From assembly GCF_029227915.1 (NCBI RefSeq), contig NC_079881.1, positions 3,038,001 through 3,102,000 of the forward strand: a stretch of DNA of 64,000 bases, given 5' to 3'. The notes below the pieces were generated by a model that worked only from the letters and a program-made list of their open reading frames with translations, had not been told where the DNA came from and made no database searches. The first letter of the stretch is position 1; the number at the start of each line of letters is the position of its first letter. Made by a program: the position numbers and the translations under genes. This DNA comes from Hydractinia symbiolongicarpus. Its lineage: Eukaryota > Cnidaria > Hydrozoa > Anthoathecata > Hydractiniidae. Positions 1 through 14,400 of this stretch are shown here, in pieces.

Positions 1-746
1 TTATTTAAATTTTTAAATGAAGTGCTACCACAGCGCGCAGTGTAAACCCTGAGTTCCGGCAATCATGTCAAATTAAGAAGAATGTTATTTCTTGGGTCCA
101 GTTGGCTCACTTATCACATTTATAAAGTCACTGTCCAAAGTTAGTTCAATTAAGTTCCACAGTCAATCGTTTCACTGTTAAAAGCGATATAACTTAGTAA
201 TATCGAAAAGATATCACTAAATACAGGTTGGTACCAATATGTGACGCAACCGTTGTAACTCAAACGGATTGATACCGCCAAAAAGTCAATGAAATGTAGT
301 TTTTGAGAATGTCTCTATTTCTTCAGTGCGTGCTAGCGGCCAGGATTGGTCCCAGAGTAAAAAAAGACTTATTTATCTAAATTTTTAAATAAAGCGCTAC
401 CACAGAGCCTAGTGTAATCGCTGGTTTCCAGCAATCATGTCAATTTATGAAGAATGTTATTTCTTGGAGTCCAATTGGCTCATTTATCACATTTATAAGG
501 TCACAGTCGAGAATCAGTTCAATTAATTCCCAGAGTCAATCGCTTCACTGTTAAAAGCGATACAACTTAGTAATATCGGACAAAAATCACTAAATACATG
601 TTGGTACAAATAAGTGGCGCAACCGTTGTAACTCAAACGGATTAACACCGTTAGAAAATCAATGAAATGTAGTTTTTGAAACTGTTGCTATTTCTGCAGC
701 CTGCGATAACGGCTAGGATTGGCCCCACAGTAAAAAAATGACTTTT
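1..746. repeat. Satellite dimer, diverged copy of the next block
   Basis: Two monomers whose first about 620 bases match 747 to about 1366 at a 746-base offset, so this is a two-monomer higher-order unit. Beyond about 620 the second monomer carries private variants, such as a CTGCAGCCTGCGATAACGG end, that break the match. The left edge is cut by the window. Confidence 0.8.
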
Positions 747-3444
747 TTATTTAAATTTTTAAATGAAGCGCTACCACAGCGCGCAGTGTAAACCCTGAGT
801 TCCGGCAATCATGTCAAATTAAGAAGAATGTTATTTCTTGGGTCCAGTTGGCTCACTTATCACATTTATAAAGTCACTGTCCAAAGTTAGTTCAATTAAG
901 TTCCACAGTCAATCGTTTCACTGTTAAAAGCGATATAACTTAGTAATATCGAAAAGATATCACTAAATACAGGTTGGTACCAATATGTGACGCAACCGTT
1001 GTAACTCAAACGGATTGATACCGCCAAAAAGTCAATGAAATGTAGTTTTTGAGAATGTCTCTATTTCTTCAGTGCGTGCTAGCGGCCAGGATTGGTCCCA
1101 GAGTAAAAAAAGACTTATTTATCTAAATTTTTAAATAAAGCGCTACCACAGAGCCTAGTGTAATCGCTGGTTTCCAGCAATCATGTCAATTTATGAAGAA
1201 TGTTATTTCTTGGAGTCCAATTGGCTCATTTATCACATTTATAAGGTCACAGTCCAGAATCAGTTCAATTAGTTCCCAGAGTCAATCGCTTCACTGTTAA
1301 AAGCGATACAACTTAGTAATATCGGACAAAAATCACTAAATACATGTTGGTACAAATAAGTGGCGCAACCGTTGTAAATCAAACGGATTGACACCGTTAG
1401 AAAGTCAGTGAAATGTCGTATTTGTAACTGTCTCTATTTCTTCAGTGCGCGCTAACGGTTAGGATTGGTCCCACAGTAAAAACTGAATTTTTTATCTTAA
1501 TTTTTAAATGAAGCGCTACCACAGCGCCCAGTTTAATCGCTGAATTCCAGCAATCATGTCAATTTAAGAAGAATGTTATTCCTTGGAGTCCAGTTGGCTC
1601 ATTTATCACATTTAACAGGTCACAGTCCAATGTTAGTTCAACTAAGTCCCACAGTCAATCGTTTCATTGTTAAAAGCGATGCAACCTAGTAATATCAGAA
1701 AAATATCGCTAAATGCATGTTGGTACGAATATGTGACCCAACTGTTGTAACTCAAACGGACTGACACCGTTAGAAAGTAAGTGAGATGTAGTTTTTGAAA
1801 CTGTCGCTATTTCTTCAGCACGCGATAACGGCTAGGATTGGTCCCACAGTAAAAAATGACTTATTTATCTAAATTTTTAAATGAAGCGCTTCCACAGCGC
1901 CCAGTGTAATCGCTGATTTCCAACAATCATGTCAAAGTAAGAAGAATATTATTTCTTGGAGTCCAGTTGGCTCACTTATCACATTTATAAGGTCACAGGT
2001 CAAAGTTAGTGCAATTAAGTCCCACAGTTAATCAGTTCATTGTTAAAAGCGATATAACTTAGTAATATCAGAAACATATCGCTAAATACATGTTGGTACG
2101 AATATGTGACGCAACCGTTGTAACTCAAACGGACTGACATCGCTAGAAAGTCATGGAAATGTAGTTTTTGAAACTGTCTCTATTTCTTCGGCGCGCGATA
2201 ACGGCTAGGATTGGTCCCACAGTAAAAAATGACTTTTTTATTTAAATTTTTAAATGAAGTGCTACCACAGCGCGCAGTGTAAACCCTGAGTTCCGGCAAT
2301 CATGTCAAATTAAGAAGAATGTTATTTCTTGGGTCCAGTTGGCTCACTTATCACATTTATAAGGTCACTGTCCAAAGTTAGTTCAATTAAGTTCCACAGT
2401 CAATCGTTTCACTGTTAAAAGCGATATAACTTAGTAATATCGAAAAGATATCACTAAATACAGGTTGGTACGGATATGTGACGCAACCGTTGTAACTCAA
2501 ACGGATTGATACCGCCAAAAAGTCAATGAAATGTAGTTTTTGAGAATGTCTCTATTTCTTCAGTGCGTGCTAGCGGCCAGGATTGGTCCCAGAGTAAAAA
2601 AAGACTCATTTATCTAAATTTTTAAATAAAGCGCTACCACAGAGCCTAGTGTAATCGCTGGTTTCCAGCAATCATGTCAATTTATGAAGAATGTTATTTC
2701 TTGGAGTCCAATTGGCTCATTTATCACATTTATAAGGTCACAGTCCAGAATCAGTTCAATTAATTCCCAGAGTCAATCGCTTCACTGTTAAAAGCGATAC
2801 AACTTAGTAATATCGGACAAAAATCACTAAATACATGTTGGTACAAATAAGTGGCGCAACCGTTGTAAATCAAACGGATTGACACCGTTAGAAAGTCAGT
2901 GAAATGTCGTATTTGTAACTGTCTCTATTTCTTCAGTGCGCGCTAACGGTTAGGATTGGTCCCACAGTAAAAACTGAATTTTTTATCTTAATTTTTAAAT
3001 GAAGCGCTACCACAGCGCCCAGTTTAATCGCTGAATTCCAGCAATCATGTCAATTTAAGAAGAATGTTATTCCTTGGAGTCCAGTTGGCTCATTTATCAC
3101 ATTTAACAGGTCACAGTCCAATGTTACTTCAACTAAGTCCCACAGTCAATCGTTTCACTGTTAAAAGCGATGCAACCTAGTAATATCAGAAAAATATCGC
3201 TAAATGCATGTTGGTACGAATATGTGACCCAACTGTTGTAACTCAAACGGACTGACACCGTTAGAAAGTAAGTGAGATGTAGTTTTTGAAACTGTCGCTA
3301 TTTCTTCAGCACGCGATAACGGCTAGGATTGGTCCCACAGTAAAAAATGACTTATTTATCTAAATTTTTAAATGAAGCGCTTCCACAGCGGCCAGTGTAA
3401 TCGCTGATTTCCAACAATCATGTCAAAGTAAGAAGAATATTATT
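747..3444. repeat. Tetramer HOR, period about 1491 bp
   Basis: The variant start TTATTTAAATTTTTAAATGA recurs at 747 and 2238, a step of 1491 bases or four monomers. Copy 1 is 747-2237. Copy 2 runs from 2238 to about 3444, where the match is lost inside its fourth monomer (single-base loss in TTCTTGGGTCC). Within matched parts only scattered single-base differences are seen. Confidence 0.8.
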
Positions 3445-5364
3445 TCTTGGGTCCAGTTGGCTCACTTATCACATTTATAAGGTCACAGTCCAAAGTTAGT
3501 TCAATTAAGTTCCACAGTCAATCGTTTCACTGTTAAAAGTGATATAACTTAGTAATATCGAAAAGATATCACTAAATACAGGTTGGTACGATTATGTGAC
3601 GCAACCGTTGTAACTCAAACGGATTGGTACCTCCAAGAAGTCAATGAAATGTAGTTTTTGAGAATGTCTCTATTTCTTCAGTGCGTGCTAACGGCCAGGA
3701 TTGGTCCCACAGTAAAAAATGACTTATTTATCTTAATTTTTTAATAAAGTGCTACCACAGCGACGAGTGTGATCGCTGAGTTCCAGCAATCATGTCAAAT
3801 TAAGAAGAATGTTATTTCTTGTAGTCAAACTAGCTCATTTATAATATTTATCAGGTCACAGTCCAAAGTTAGTTCAATTAAGTCCCACAGTCAATCGTTT
3901 CACTGTTAAAAGCGATGCAACTTAGTCATATCGGAAGAAAATCAGTAAATACATGTTGGTACGAATATGTGACGCAACCGTTGTAACTCAAACGGATTGA
4001 TACCGCAAAAAAGCAATGAAATGTAGTTTCTGAGAATGCCTCTCTTTTTTTGGCGTGTTCTAACGGCCAGGATTGGTCCCACAGTAAAAAAAGACTTACT
4101 TATCTAAACTTCTAAATAAAGCGCTACAACAGAGCCTAGTGAAATCGCTGAAATCCAGCAATCATGTCAATTTAAGAAAAATGTTATTCCTTGGAGTCCA
4201 GTTGGCTCATTTATCACATTTATCAGGTCACAGTCCGAAGTTAGTTCAATTAAGTCCCACAGTCAATCGTTTCACTGTTAAAAGCGATACAACCTAGTAA
4301 TATCGGAAAAAAATCACTATCTACATGTTGGTACGAATATGTGACGCAACCGTTGTAACTCAAACGGACTGATACCGTTAGAAAGTAATTCAAATGTAGT
4401 TTTTGAAGCTGTCTCTATTTCTTCAGCGCCAACTAACGGCTGGGTTTGGTCCCACAGTAAAAAAAGACTTATTTATCTAAATTTTTAAAAAAGCGCTACC
4501 ACAGAGCATAGTGTACTTGCTGAATTCCAGCAATCATGTCGAATTAAGAAGAATGTTATTCCTTAGAGTCCAATTTGCTCATTTATCGCATTGATAAGGT
4601 CGCAGTCCAGAATCAGTTCAATTAAGTCCCACAGTCAATCGTTTCACTGTTAAAAGCGATGCAACATAGTAATAGCGGAAAAATGTCGCTAAATACATGT
4701 TGGTACGAATATGTGACGCAACCGTTGTAACTCAAACGGACTGATACCGCTAGAAAGTCATTGAAATGTAGTTTTTGAAACTGTCTCTATTTCTTCGGCG
4801 CGCGATATCGGCTAGGATTGGTCCCACAGTAAAAAATGACTTATTAATCTAAATTTTTAAATGAACCGTTTCCACAGCGCCCAGTGTAATCGCTGATTTC
4901 CAACAATCATGTCAAAGTAAGAAGAATGTTATTTCGTGGAGTCCAGTTGGCTCACTTATCACATTTATAAGGTCACACGCCAAAGTTAGTTCAGTTAAGT
5001 CCCACAGTCAATCATTTCATTGTTAAAAGCGATATAACTTAGTAATATCGGAAAACTGTCACTAAATACATGTTGGTACGAATATGTGACGCAACCGTTG
5101 TAACTCAAACGGATTGATACCGCAAAAAAGCAATGAAATGTAGTTTCTGAGAATGCCTCTCTTTTTTTGGCGTGTTCTAACGGCCAGGATTGGTCCCACA
5201 GTAAAAAAAGACTTACTTATCTAAACTTCTAAATAAAGCGCTACAACAGAGCCTAGTGAAATCGCTGAAATCCAGCAATCATGTCAATTTAAGAAAAATG
5301 TTATTCCTTGGAGTCCAGTTGGCTCATTTATCACATTTATCAGGTCACAGTCCGAAGTTAGTTC
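3445..5364. repeat. Diverged satellite stretch with a block copied 2412 bp downstream
   Basis: About five monomers. The segment from about 3955 to 4800 is repeated at about 6367-7212: the marker TAGTTTCTGAGAATGCCTC starts at 4024 and 6436. The same marker also appears at 5141, so three copies of that monomer type exist within 2.5 kb. No gene or other feature is seen. Confidence 0.7.
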
Positions 5365-6155
5365 AGTTAAGTCCCACAGTCAATCGTTTCACTGTTAAAA
5401 GCGATGCAACCTAGTAATATCAGAATACTATCGCTAAATACATGTTGGTACGAATATGTGACGCAACCGTTGTAACTCAAACTGATTGATACCGCCAAGA
5501 AATCAATGAAATGTAGCTTTTGAGAATGTCTCTATTTCTTCAGCACGTGCTAACGGCCAGGATTTGTCCCACAGTAAAAAAAGACATATTTATCTAAATT
5601 TTTAATTAAAGCACTACCACAAAGCCTAGTGTACTCGCTGAATTCCAGCAATCATGTCGAATTAAGAAGAATGGTATTCCTCGGAGCCAATTGGCTCATT
5701 TATCGCATTTACAAGGTCACAGTGTAGAATCAGTTCAATTAAGTCCCACAATCAATCGTTTCACTGTTAAAGGCGATATGTGACACAACCGTTGTAACTC
5801 AAGCGGATTAACACCGTTAGAAAGTCAATGAAATGTAGTTTTTGAAACCGTCTCTATTTCTTTAGCGCGAACTAACGGTTGGGAATGGTCCCACAGTAAA
5901 AAATGACTTATTAAAGTTAATTTTTAAATAAAACGCTACCACAGGGCCCAGTGCAATCGCTGAGTTCCAGCAATCAAGTCAAATTAAGAAGAATGTTACT
6001 TTTTGTAGTCAAACTGGCTCATTTATCACATTTATAAGGTCAAAGTCCAAAATCAGTTCAATTAGGTCCCACAGTCAATCGTTTCACTGTTAAAAGTAAC
6101 TAAAGGCTTGGATTGCTCCCAAAGTGAGAAATGACTTATGTAACTTAATTTTTAA
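5365..6155. repeat. Block with two truncated monomers, copy 1 (copy 2 at 8157-8947)
   Basis: Landmark spacing drops from 373 to about 322 (5559 to 5881) and then about 228 (5881 to 6109), so two consecutive monomers have lost about 51 and 145 bases. The same pair of deletions with the same junctions is found 2792 bases downstream. One event followed by block duplication explains this better than two independent pairs of deletions. Confidence 0.8.
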
Positions 6156-8156
6156 ATGAAGCGCTTCCACAGCGGCCAGTGTAATCGCTGATTTCCAACA
6201 ATCATGTCAAAGTAAGAAGAATATTATTTCTTGGAGTCCAGTTGGCTCACTTATCACATTTATAAGGTCACAGGTCAAAGTTAGTTCAATTAAGTCCCAC
6301 AGGTAATCAGTTCATTGTTAAAAGCGATATAACTTAGTAATATCGGAAAACTGTCACTAAATACATGTTGGTACGAATATGTGACGCAACCGTTGTAACT
6401 CAAACGGATTGATACCGCAAAAAAGCAATGAAATGTAGTTTCTGAGAATGCCTCTCTTTTTTTGGCGTGTTCTAACGGCCAGGATTGGTCCCACAGTAAA
6501 AAAAGACTTACTTATCTAAACTTCTAAATAAAGCGCTACAACAGAGCCTAGTGAAATCGCTGAAATCCAGCAATCATGTCAATTTAAGAAAAATGTTATT
6601 CCTTGGAGTCCAGTTGGCTCATTTATCACATTTATCAGGTCACAGTCCGAAGTAAGTTCAATTAAGTCCCACAGTCAATCGTTTCACTGTTAAAAGCGAT
6701 ACAACCTAGTAATATCGGAAAAAAATCACTATCTACATGTTGGTACGAATATGTGACGCAACCGTTGTAACTCAAACGGACTGATACCGTTAGAAAGTAA
6801 TTCAAATGTAGTTTTTGAAGCTGTCTCTATTTCTTCAGCGCCAACTAACGGCTGGGTTTGGTCCCACAGTAAAAAAAGACTTATTTATCTAAATTTTTAA
6901 AAAAGCGCTACCACAGAGCATAGTGTACTTGCTGAATTCCAGCAATCATGTCGAATTAAGAAGAATGTTATTCCTTAGAGTCCAATTTGCTCATTTATCG
7001 CATTGATAAGGTCGCAGTCCAGAATCAGTTCAATTAAGTCCCACAGTCAATCGTTTCACTGTTAAAAGCGATGCAACATAGTAATAGCGGAAAAATGTCG
7101 CTAAATACATGTTGGTACGAATATGTGACGCAACCGTTGTAACTCAAACGGACTGATACCGCTAGAAAGTCATTGAAATGTAGTTTTTGAAACTGTCTCT
7201 ATTTCTTCGGCGCCCGCTAACGGCTAGGATTGGTCCCACATTAAAAAAATGACTTTTTTTTATCTTAATTCTTAAATGAAGCAATACCACAGCGCCCAGT
7301 ATGATCGCTGAGTTTCGGCAATCATGTCAAATTAAGAAGAATGTTATTTCTTGGAGTCCAATTTTCTCATTTATCACATTTATCAGGTCACAGTCCAAAG
7401 TTAGTTCAATTAAGTCCCACAGTCAATCGTTTTACTTTTAAAAGCGATGCAACCTAGTAACATGAGAAAAATATCCCTAAATACATGTTGGTACGAATAT
7501 GTGACACAACCGTTGAAACTCAGACGGACTGACACCGTTAGAAAGTCAGTGAAATGCATTATTTGAAACTTTCTCTATTTCTTCAGCGCGCGCTAACGGC
7601 TAGGGTTGGTCCCACATTAAAGAAATGAGTTTTTATTATCTTGATTCTTAAATGAAGCGCTACCACAGCGGACAGTGTAATTGCTGAGTTCCGGCAATCA
7701 TGTCAAATTAAGAAGAATGTTATTTCTTGGAGTCCAATTGTCTCCTTTATCACATTTATCAGGTCACAGTCCGAAGTTAGTTCAGTTAAGTCCCACAGTC
7801 AATCATTTCATTGTTAAAAGCGATATAACTTAGTAATATCGGAAAACTGTCACTAAATGCATGTTGGTACGAATATGTGACACAACCGTTGTAACTCAAA
7901 CGGATTAACACCGTTAGAAAGTTAATGAAATGTAGTTTTTGAAACCGTCTCTATTTCTTTAGCGCGAACTAACGGTTGGGAATGGTCCCACAGTAAAAAA
8001 TGACTTATTAAAGTTAATTTTCAAATAAAACGCTACCACAGTGCCCAGTGCAATCGCTGAGTTCCAGCAATCAAGTCAAATTAAGAAGAATGTTACTTTT
8101 TGTAGTCAAACTGGCTCATTTATAACATTTATCAGGTCACAGTTCAAAATCAGTTC
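6156..8156. repeat. Satellite mosaic between the truncated-monomer copies
   Basis: Full-length monomers. Segment 6367-7212 duplicates about 3955-4800, and 7211-7771 is repeated at 9211-9771 at an offset of exactly 2000 bases (variant TGAAGCAATACCACAGCGCC). No coding or RNA gene is visible. Confidence 0.75.
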
Positions 8157-8947
8157 AATTAAGTCCCACAGTCAATCGTTTCACTGTTAAAAGCGATGCA
8201 ACCTAGTAATATCAGAATACTATCGCTAAATACATGTTGGTACGAATATGTGACGCAACCGTTGTAACTCAAACTGATTGATACCGCCAAGAAATCAATG
8301 AAATGTAGCTTTTGAGAATGTCTCTATTTCTTCAGCACGTGCTAACGGCCAGGATTTGTCCCACAGTAAAAAAAGACATATTTATCTAAATTTTTAATTA
8401 AAGCACTACCACAAAGCCTAGTGTACTCGCTGAATTCCAGCAATCATGTCGAATTAAGAAGAATGGTATTCCTCGGAGCCAATTGGCTCATTTATCGCAT
8501 TTACAAGGTCACAGTGTAGAATCAGTTCAATTAAGTCCCACAATCAATCGTTTCACTGTTAAAGGCGATATGTGACACAACCGTTGTAACTCAAGCGGAT
8601 TAACACCGTTAGAAAGTCAATGAAATGTAGTTTTTAAAACCGTCTCTATTTCTTTAGCGCGAACTAACGGTTGGGAATGGTCCCACAGTAAAAAATGACT
8701 TATTAAAGTTAATTTTTAAATAAAACGCTACCACAGGGCCCAGTGCAATCGCTGAGTTCCAGCAATCAAGTCAAATTAAGAAGAATGTTACTTTTTGTAG
8801 TCAAACTGGCTCATTTATCACATTTATAAGGTCAAAGTCCAAAATCAGTTCAATTAGGTCCCACAGTCAATCGTTTCACTGTTAAAAGTAACTAAAGGCT
8901 TGGATTGCTCCCAAAGTGAGAAATGACTTATGTAACTTAATTTTTAA
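8157..8947. repeat. Block with two truncated monomers, copy 2
   Basis: Duplicate of 5365-6155 at 2792 bases, carrying the same shortened junctions at about 8570 and 8890. Only scattered single-base differences are seen by eye. Confidence 0.8.
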
Positions 8948-10079
8948 ATAAAACGCTACCACAGTGCCCAGTGCAATCGCTGAGTTCCAGCAATCAAGTC
9001 AAATTAAGAAAAATGTTACTTTTTGTAGTCAAACTGGCTCATTTATCACATTTACAAGGTCAAAATCCAAAATCAACCTAGTAATATGAGAAAAATATCG
9101 CTAAATACATGTTGGTACGAATATGTGACCCAACCGTTGAAACGAAAACGGACTGACACCGTTTGAAAGTCAGTGAAATGTAGTATTTGAAACTGCCCCT
9201 TTTTCTTCAGCGCCCGCTAACGGCTAGGATTGGTCCCACATTAAAAAAATGACTTTTTTTTATCTTAATTCTTAAATGAAGCAATACCACAGCGCCCAGT
9301 ATGATCGCTGAGTTTCGGCAATCATGTCAAATTAAGAAGAATGTTATTTCTTGGAGTCCAATTTTCTCATTTATCACATTTATCAGGTCACAGTCCAAAG
9401 TTAGTTCAATTAAGTCCCACAGTCAATCGTTTTACTTTTAAAAGCGATGCAACCTAGTAACATGAGAAAAATATCCCTAAATACATGTTGGTACGAATAT
9501 GTGACACAACCGTTGAAACTCAGACGGACTGACACCGTTAGAAAGTCAGTGAAATGCATTATTTGAAACTTTCTCTATTTCTTCAGCGCGCGCTAACGGC
9601 TAGGGTTGGTCCCACATTAAAGAAATGAGTTTTTATTATCTTGATTCTTAAATGAAGCGCTACCACAGCGGACAGTGTAATTGCTGAGTTCCGGCAATCA
9701 TGTCAAATTAAGAAGAATGTTATTTCTTGGAGTCCAATTGTCTCCTTTATCACATTTATCAGGTCACAGTCCAAAGTTTGTTGAACTAAGTCCCACAGTC
9801 AATCGTTTCATTGTTAAAAGCAATGCAACCTAGTAATATGAGAAAATTATTGCTAAATACAGACACAACTGTTGTAACTGAAACGGACTGACACCGTTAG
9901 AAAGTCAATGAAATTTAGTTTTTCAAGCTTTCGCTATTTCTTCAGCGCCCGATAACGGATTGGATTGGTCCCACAGTAAAGAATGAATTATTTTTCTAAA
10001 TTGTTAAATGAAGCCTTACCACAGCGCCCAGTGTAATCGCCGAGTTCCGGCAATCACAACAAATTAAGAAGAATGTTAT
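8948..10079. repeat. Satellite stretch with short monomers and a copied block
   Basis: A monomer spanning about 9075 has lost about 48 bases (landmarks at 8901 and 9226). Another near 9860 lacks about 20 bases after the CTAAATAC motif. Segment 9211-9771 is the second copy of the 2000-base-spaced duplication. No gene is seen. Confidence 0.7.
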
Positions 10080-11410
10080 TTCTTGGAGTCCAATTCTCTC
10101 CTTTATCACATTTATCAGGTCACAGTCCAAAGTTAGTTCAATTCAGTCCCACAGTCAATCGTTTCCTTGTTAAAAGCGATGCAACCTAGTACTATCAAAA
10201 AATATCGCAAAATACATGTTGGTAAGAGTATGTGACCCAACCGTTGTAACTCAAACGGACTGACAACGTTAGAAAGTCAATGAAATTGAGTTTTTGAAAC
10301 TGTCACTATTTATTCAGCGCGCCATAACGGATAGGATTGGTCCCACAGTAAAGAATGATTTATTTATATAAATTTTTAAATGAAGCGCTACCACAGCGCC
10401 CAGTGTAATCGCTGAGTTCCGGCAATCACGTCAAATTAAGAAGAATGTTATTTCTTGGAGTCCAATTGTCTCTTTTATCACATTTATCAGGGCACAGTCC
10501 AAAGTTAGTTCGATTAAGTCCCACAGTCAATCGTTTCATTGTTAAAAACGATTCCACCTAGTAATATCAGAAAAATATCGCTAAATACATGTTGGTACGA
10601 ATATGTGACCCAACCGTTGTAACTCAAGCAGACTGACACCGTTAGAAAGTCAATGAAATGTAATTTTTGAAACTGTCGCTATTTCTTCATCGCGCGATAA
10701 CGGCTAGGATTGGTCCCACAGTAAAAAATGACTCATTAATCTAAATTTTTAAATAAAGCGCTACCACAGCGCCCAGTGTAATCGCTGAGTTTCGGTATAA
10801 TGTCAAATTAAGAAGAATGCTATTTCTTGGAGTCTAATATTCTCATTTATCACATTGATCAGGTCACAGTCCAAAGTTAGTTCAATTAACTCCCACAGTC
10901 AATCGCCTCACTGTTAAAAGCGATGCAACCTAGTAATATGACAAAAATATCGCTAAATACATGTTGGTACGAATATGTGACGCAACCGTTGTAACTGAAG
11001 CGGATTGATGCCGTTAGAACTTTAATGAAATGTAGATTTTGAAACTGTCGCTATTTCTTTAACGCGCGATAACGGCGAGGATTGGTCCCACAGTAAAGAA
11101 TGACTTATTCACCTAAACTTTTAAATGAAGCGCTACCACAGCGCCCAGTGTAATCGATGAGTTCCGGCAATCACGTCAATTTAAGAAGAATGTTAATTCT
11201 TGGATTCCAATTGTGCCATTTATCACATTTATCAGATCACAGTCCAAAGTTAGTTCAATTAAGTCCCACAGTCAGTCGTATCATTGTTAAAAGCGATGCA
11301 ACCTAGTAATATCAGAAAAATATCGCTAAATACATGTTGGTACGAATATGTGACACAAACGTTGTAACTCAAACGGACTGACACCGTTAGAAAGTCAATG
11401 AAATGTAGTT
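10080..11410. repeat. Block duplicated 8199 bp downstream, copy 1
   Basis: About 3.5 monomers, including the unusual variant GAGTTTCGGTATAATGTC and the CGCAAAATACATGTTGGTA variant, recur at about 18279-19609. The marker TTCGGTATAA is at 10791 and 18990, an offset of 8199 or about 22 monomers. The copies have clearly more differences than the young duplications at 21.8-35.4 kb, so this is an older event. Confidence 0.75.
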
Positions 11411-14400
11411 TTTGAAACTGTCGCTATTTCTTCAGTGCGCGATAACGGCTAGGATTGGTCCCACAGTAAAAAAATGACTTTTTATCTTAATTCTTAAATG
11501 AAGCGCTACCACAGCGCCCAGTGCAATCGCTGAGTTTCGGCAATCACGTGAAATTAAGAAGAATGTTATTTCTTGGAATCCAATTGTCTCATTTATCACA
11601 TTTATCAGGGCACAGTCCAAAGTTAGTTCAATTAAGTCCCACATTCAATCGTTTCATTGTTAAAAACGATGCCACCTAGTAATATCAGAAAATTATCGCT
11701 AAATACATGTTTGTACGAATATGCGACCCAACTGTTGTAACTCAAATGGACTGACACCGTTAAAAAGTCAATGAAATGCAGGTTTTGAAACTGTCGCTAT
11801 TTCTTCAGCGCGCGATAACGGCTAGGATTGGTCCGACAGTAAAGAATGACTAATTAATCTAAATTTTTAAATGAAGTGCTACCACAGCGCCCAGTGTAAT
11901 CGCTGAGTTCCGGCAATCACGTCAAATTAAGAAGAATGTTATTTCTTAGAGTCCAATTTTCTCATTTATCACATTTATCAGGTCACAGTCCAAAGTTTGT
12001 TCAATTAAGTCCCACAGTCAATCGTTTCATTGTTAAAAGCGATGCCATCTAGCAATATCAGAAAAATATCGCTAAATACATGTTAGTACGAATATGTGAC
12101 CCAACTGTTGTAACTGACACAGACTGACACCGTTAGAAAGTCAATGAAATTTAGTTTTTGAAACTGTCGCTATTTCTTCAGCGCCCGATTACGGATAGGA
12201 TTGGTCCCACAGTAAAGAATAACTTATTTTTCTAAATTGTTAAATGAAGCGCGACCACAGCGCCCAGTGTAATCGCCGAGTTTCGGCAATCACGTCAAAT
12301 TAAGAAGAATGTTATTTCTTGGAGTCCAATTGTCTCATTTATCACATTTATCAGGTCACTGTCCAAAGTTAGTTCAATTAAGTCCCACAGTCAATCGTTT
12401 CATTGTTAAAAACGATGCAATTTAGTACTATCAAAAAATATCGCTAAATACATGTTGGTACGAGTATATGACGCAACCGTTGGAACTCAAACGGACTGAC
12501 ACCGTTAGAAAGTCAATGAAATGCAGTTTTTGAAATTGTCGCTATTTCTTCAGCGCGCGATAAGGGCTAGGATTGGTCCTACAGTAAAAAATGACTTATT
12601 AACCTAAGTTTTTTTAATGAAGCGCTACCACAGCGCCCAGTGTAATCGCTGAGTTCCGGCAATCATGTCAAATTAAGAAGAATGTTATTTCTTGGAGTCC
12701 AATTGTCTCCTTTATCACATTTATCAGGTCACAGTCCAAAGTTAGTTCAATTAACTCCCACAGTCAATCGCCTCACTGTTAAAAGCGATGCAACCTAGTA
12801 ATATGACAAAAATATCGCTAAATACATGTTGGTACGAATATGTGACGCAACCGTTGTAACTGAAGCGGATTGATGCCGTTAGAACTTTAATGAAATGTAG
12901 ATTTTGAAACTGTCGCTATTTCTTCAACGCGCGATAACGGCGAGGATTGGTCCCACAGTAAAGAATGACTTATTCACCTAAACTTTTAAATGAAGCGCTA
13001 CCACAGCGCCCAGTGTAATCGCTGAGTTCCGGCAATCACGTGAAATTAAGAAGAATGTTATTTCTTGGAATCCAATTGTCTCATTTATCACATTTATCAG
13101 GGCACAGTCCAAAGTTAGTTCAATTAAGTCCCACATTCAATCGTTTCATTGTTAAAAACGATGCCACCTAGTAATATCAGAAAATTATCGCTAAATACAT
13201 GTTGGTACGAATATGTGACACAACCGTTGTAACTAAAGCGGACTGACACCGTTAGAAAGTCAATGAAATGTAATTTTTGAAACTGTAGCTATTTCTTCAG
13301 CGCGCGATAACTGCTACGATTGGTCCCACAGTAAAAAAATGACTTTTTATCTTAATTCTTAAATGAAGCGCTACCACAGCGCCCAGTGTAATCGCTGAGT
13401 TCCGGCAATCACGTGAAATTAAGAAGAATGTTATTTCTTAGAGTCCAATTGTCTCATTTATCACATTTATCAGGTCACAGTCCAAAGTTTGTTCATTTAA
13501 GTCCCACAGTCAATCGTTTCATTGTTAAAAGCGATGCCATCTAGCAATATCAGAAAAATATCGCTAAATACATGTTAGTACGAATATGTGACCCAACTGT
13601 TGTAACTGACACAGACTGACACCGTTAGAAAGTCAATGAAATTTAGTTTTTGAAACTGTCGCTATTTCTTCAGCGCCCGATTACGGATAGGATTGGTCCC
13701 ACAGTAAAGAATGACTTATTTTTCTAAATTGTTAAATGAAGCGCGACCACAGCGCCCAGTGTAATCGCCGAGTTACGGCAATCACGTCAAATTAAGAAGA
13801 ATGTTATTTCTTGGAGTCCAATTGTCTCCTTTATCACATTTATCAGGTCACAGTCCAAAGTTTGTTCAATTAAGTCCCACAGTCACTCATTTCATAGTTA
13901 AAAGCGATGCAACCTAGTAATATCAGAAAAATATCGCTAAATACATGTTGGTACGAATATGTGACACAACCGTTGTAACCAAAGCGGACTGACACCGTTA
14001 GAAAGTCAATGAAATGTAATTTTTGAAACTGTCGCTATTTCTTCAGCGCGCGATAACGGCTACGATTGGTCCCACAGTAAAGAAATGACTTTTTATCTTA
14101 ATTCTTAAATGAAGCGCTACCACAGCGCCCAGTGTAATCGCTGAGTTCCGGCAATCACGTGAAATTAAGAAGAATGTTATTTCTTGGAATCCAATTGTCT
14201 CATTTATCACATTTATCAGGTCACAGTCCAAAGTGAGTTCAATTATGTCCCACAGTCAATCGTTTCATTGTTAAAAGCGATGCAACCTAGCAATATCAAA
14301 AAATATCGCTAAATACATGTTGGTACGAATATGCGACCCAACTGTTGTAACTCAAATGGACTGACACCGTTAAAAAGTTAATGAAATGCAGGTTTTGAAA

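Noticed and set aside
11432-11644. Minus-strand 62-70 codon open frames recurring at 11432, 14043, 22127, 24363, 25741, 30212, 31590, 33826, 37554 and 42241
   Set aside because: All lie at the same phase of the satellite monomer and start or stop where variants happen to remove stops. Their similarity is that of the DNA repeat, and most monomers have the frame broken.
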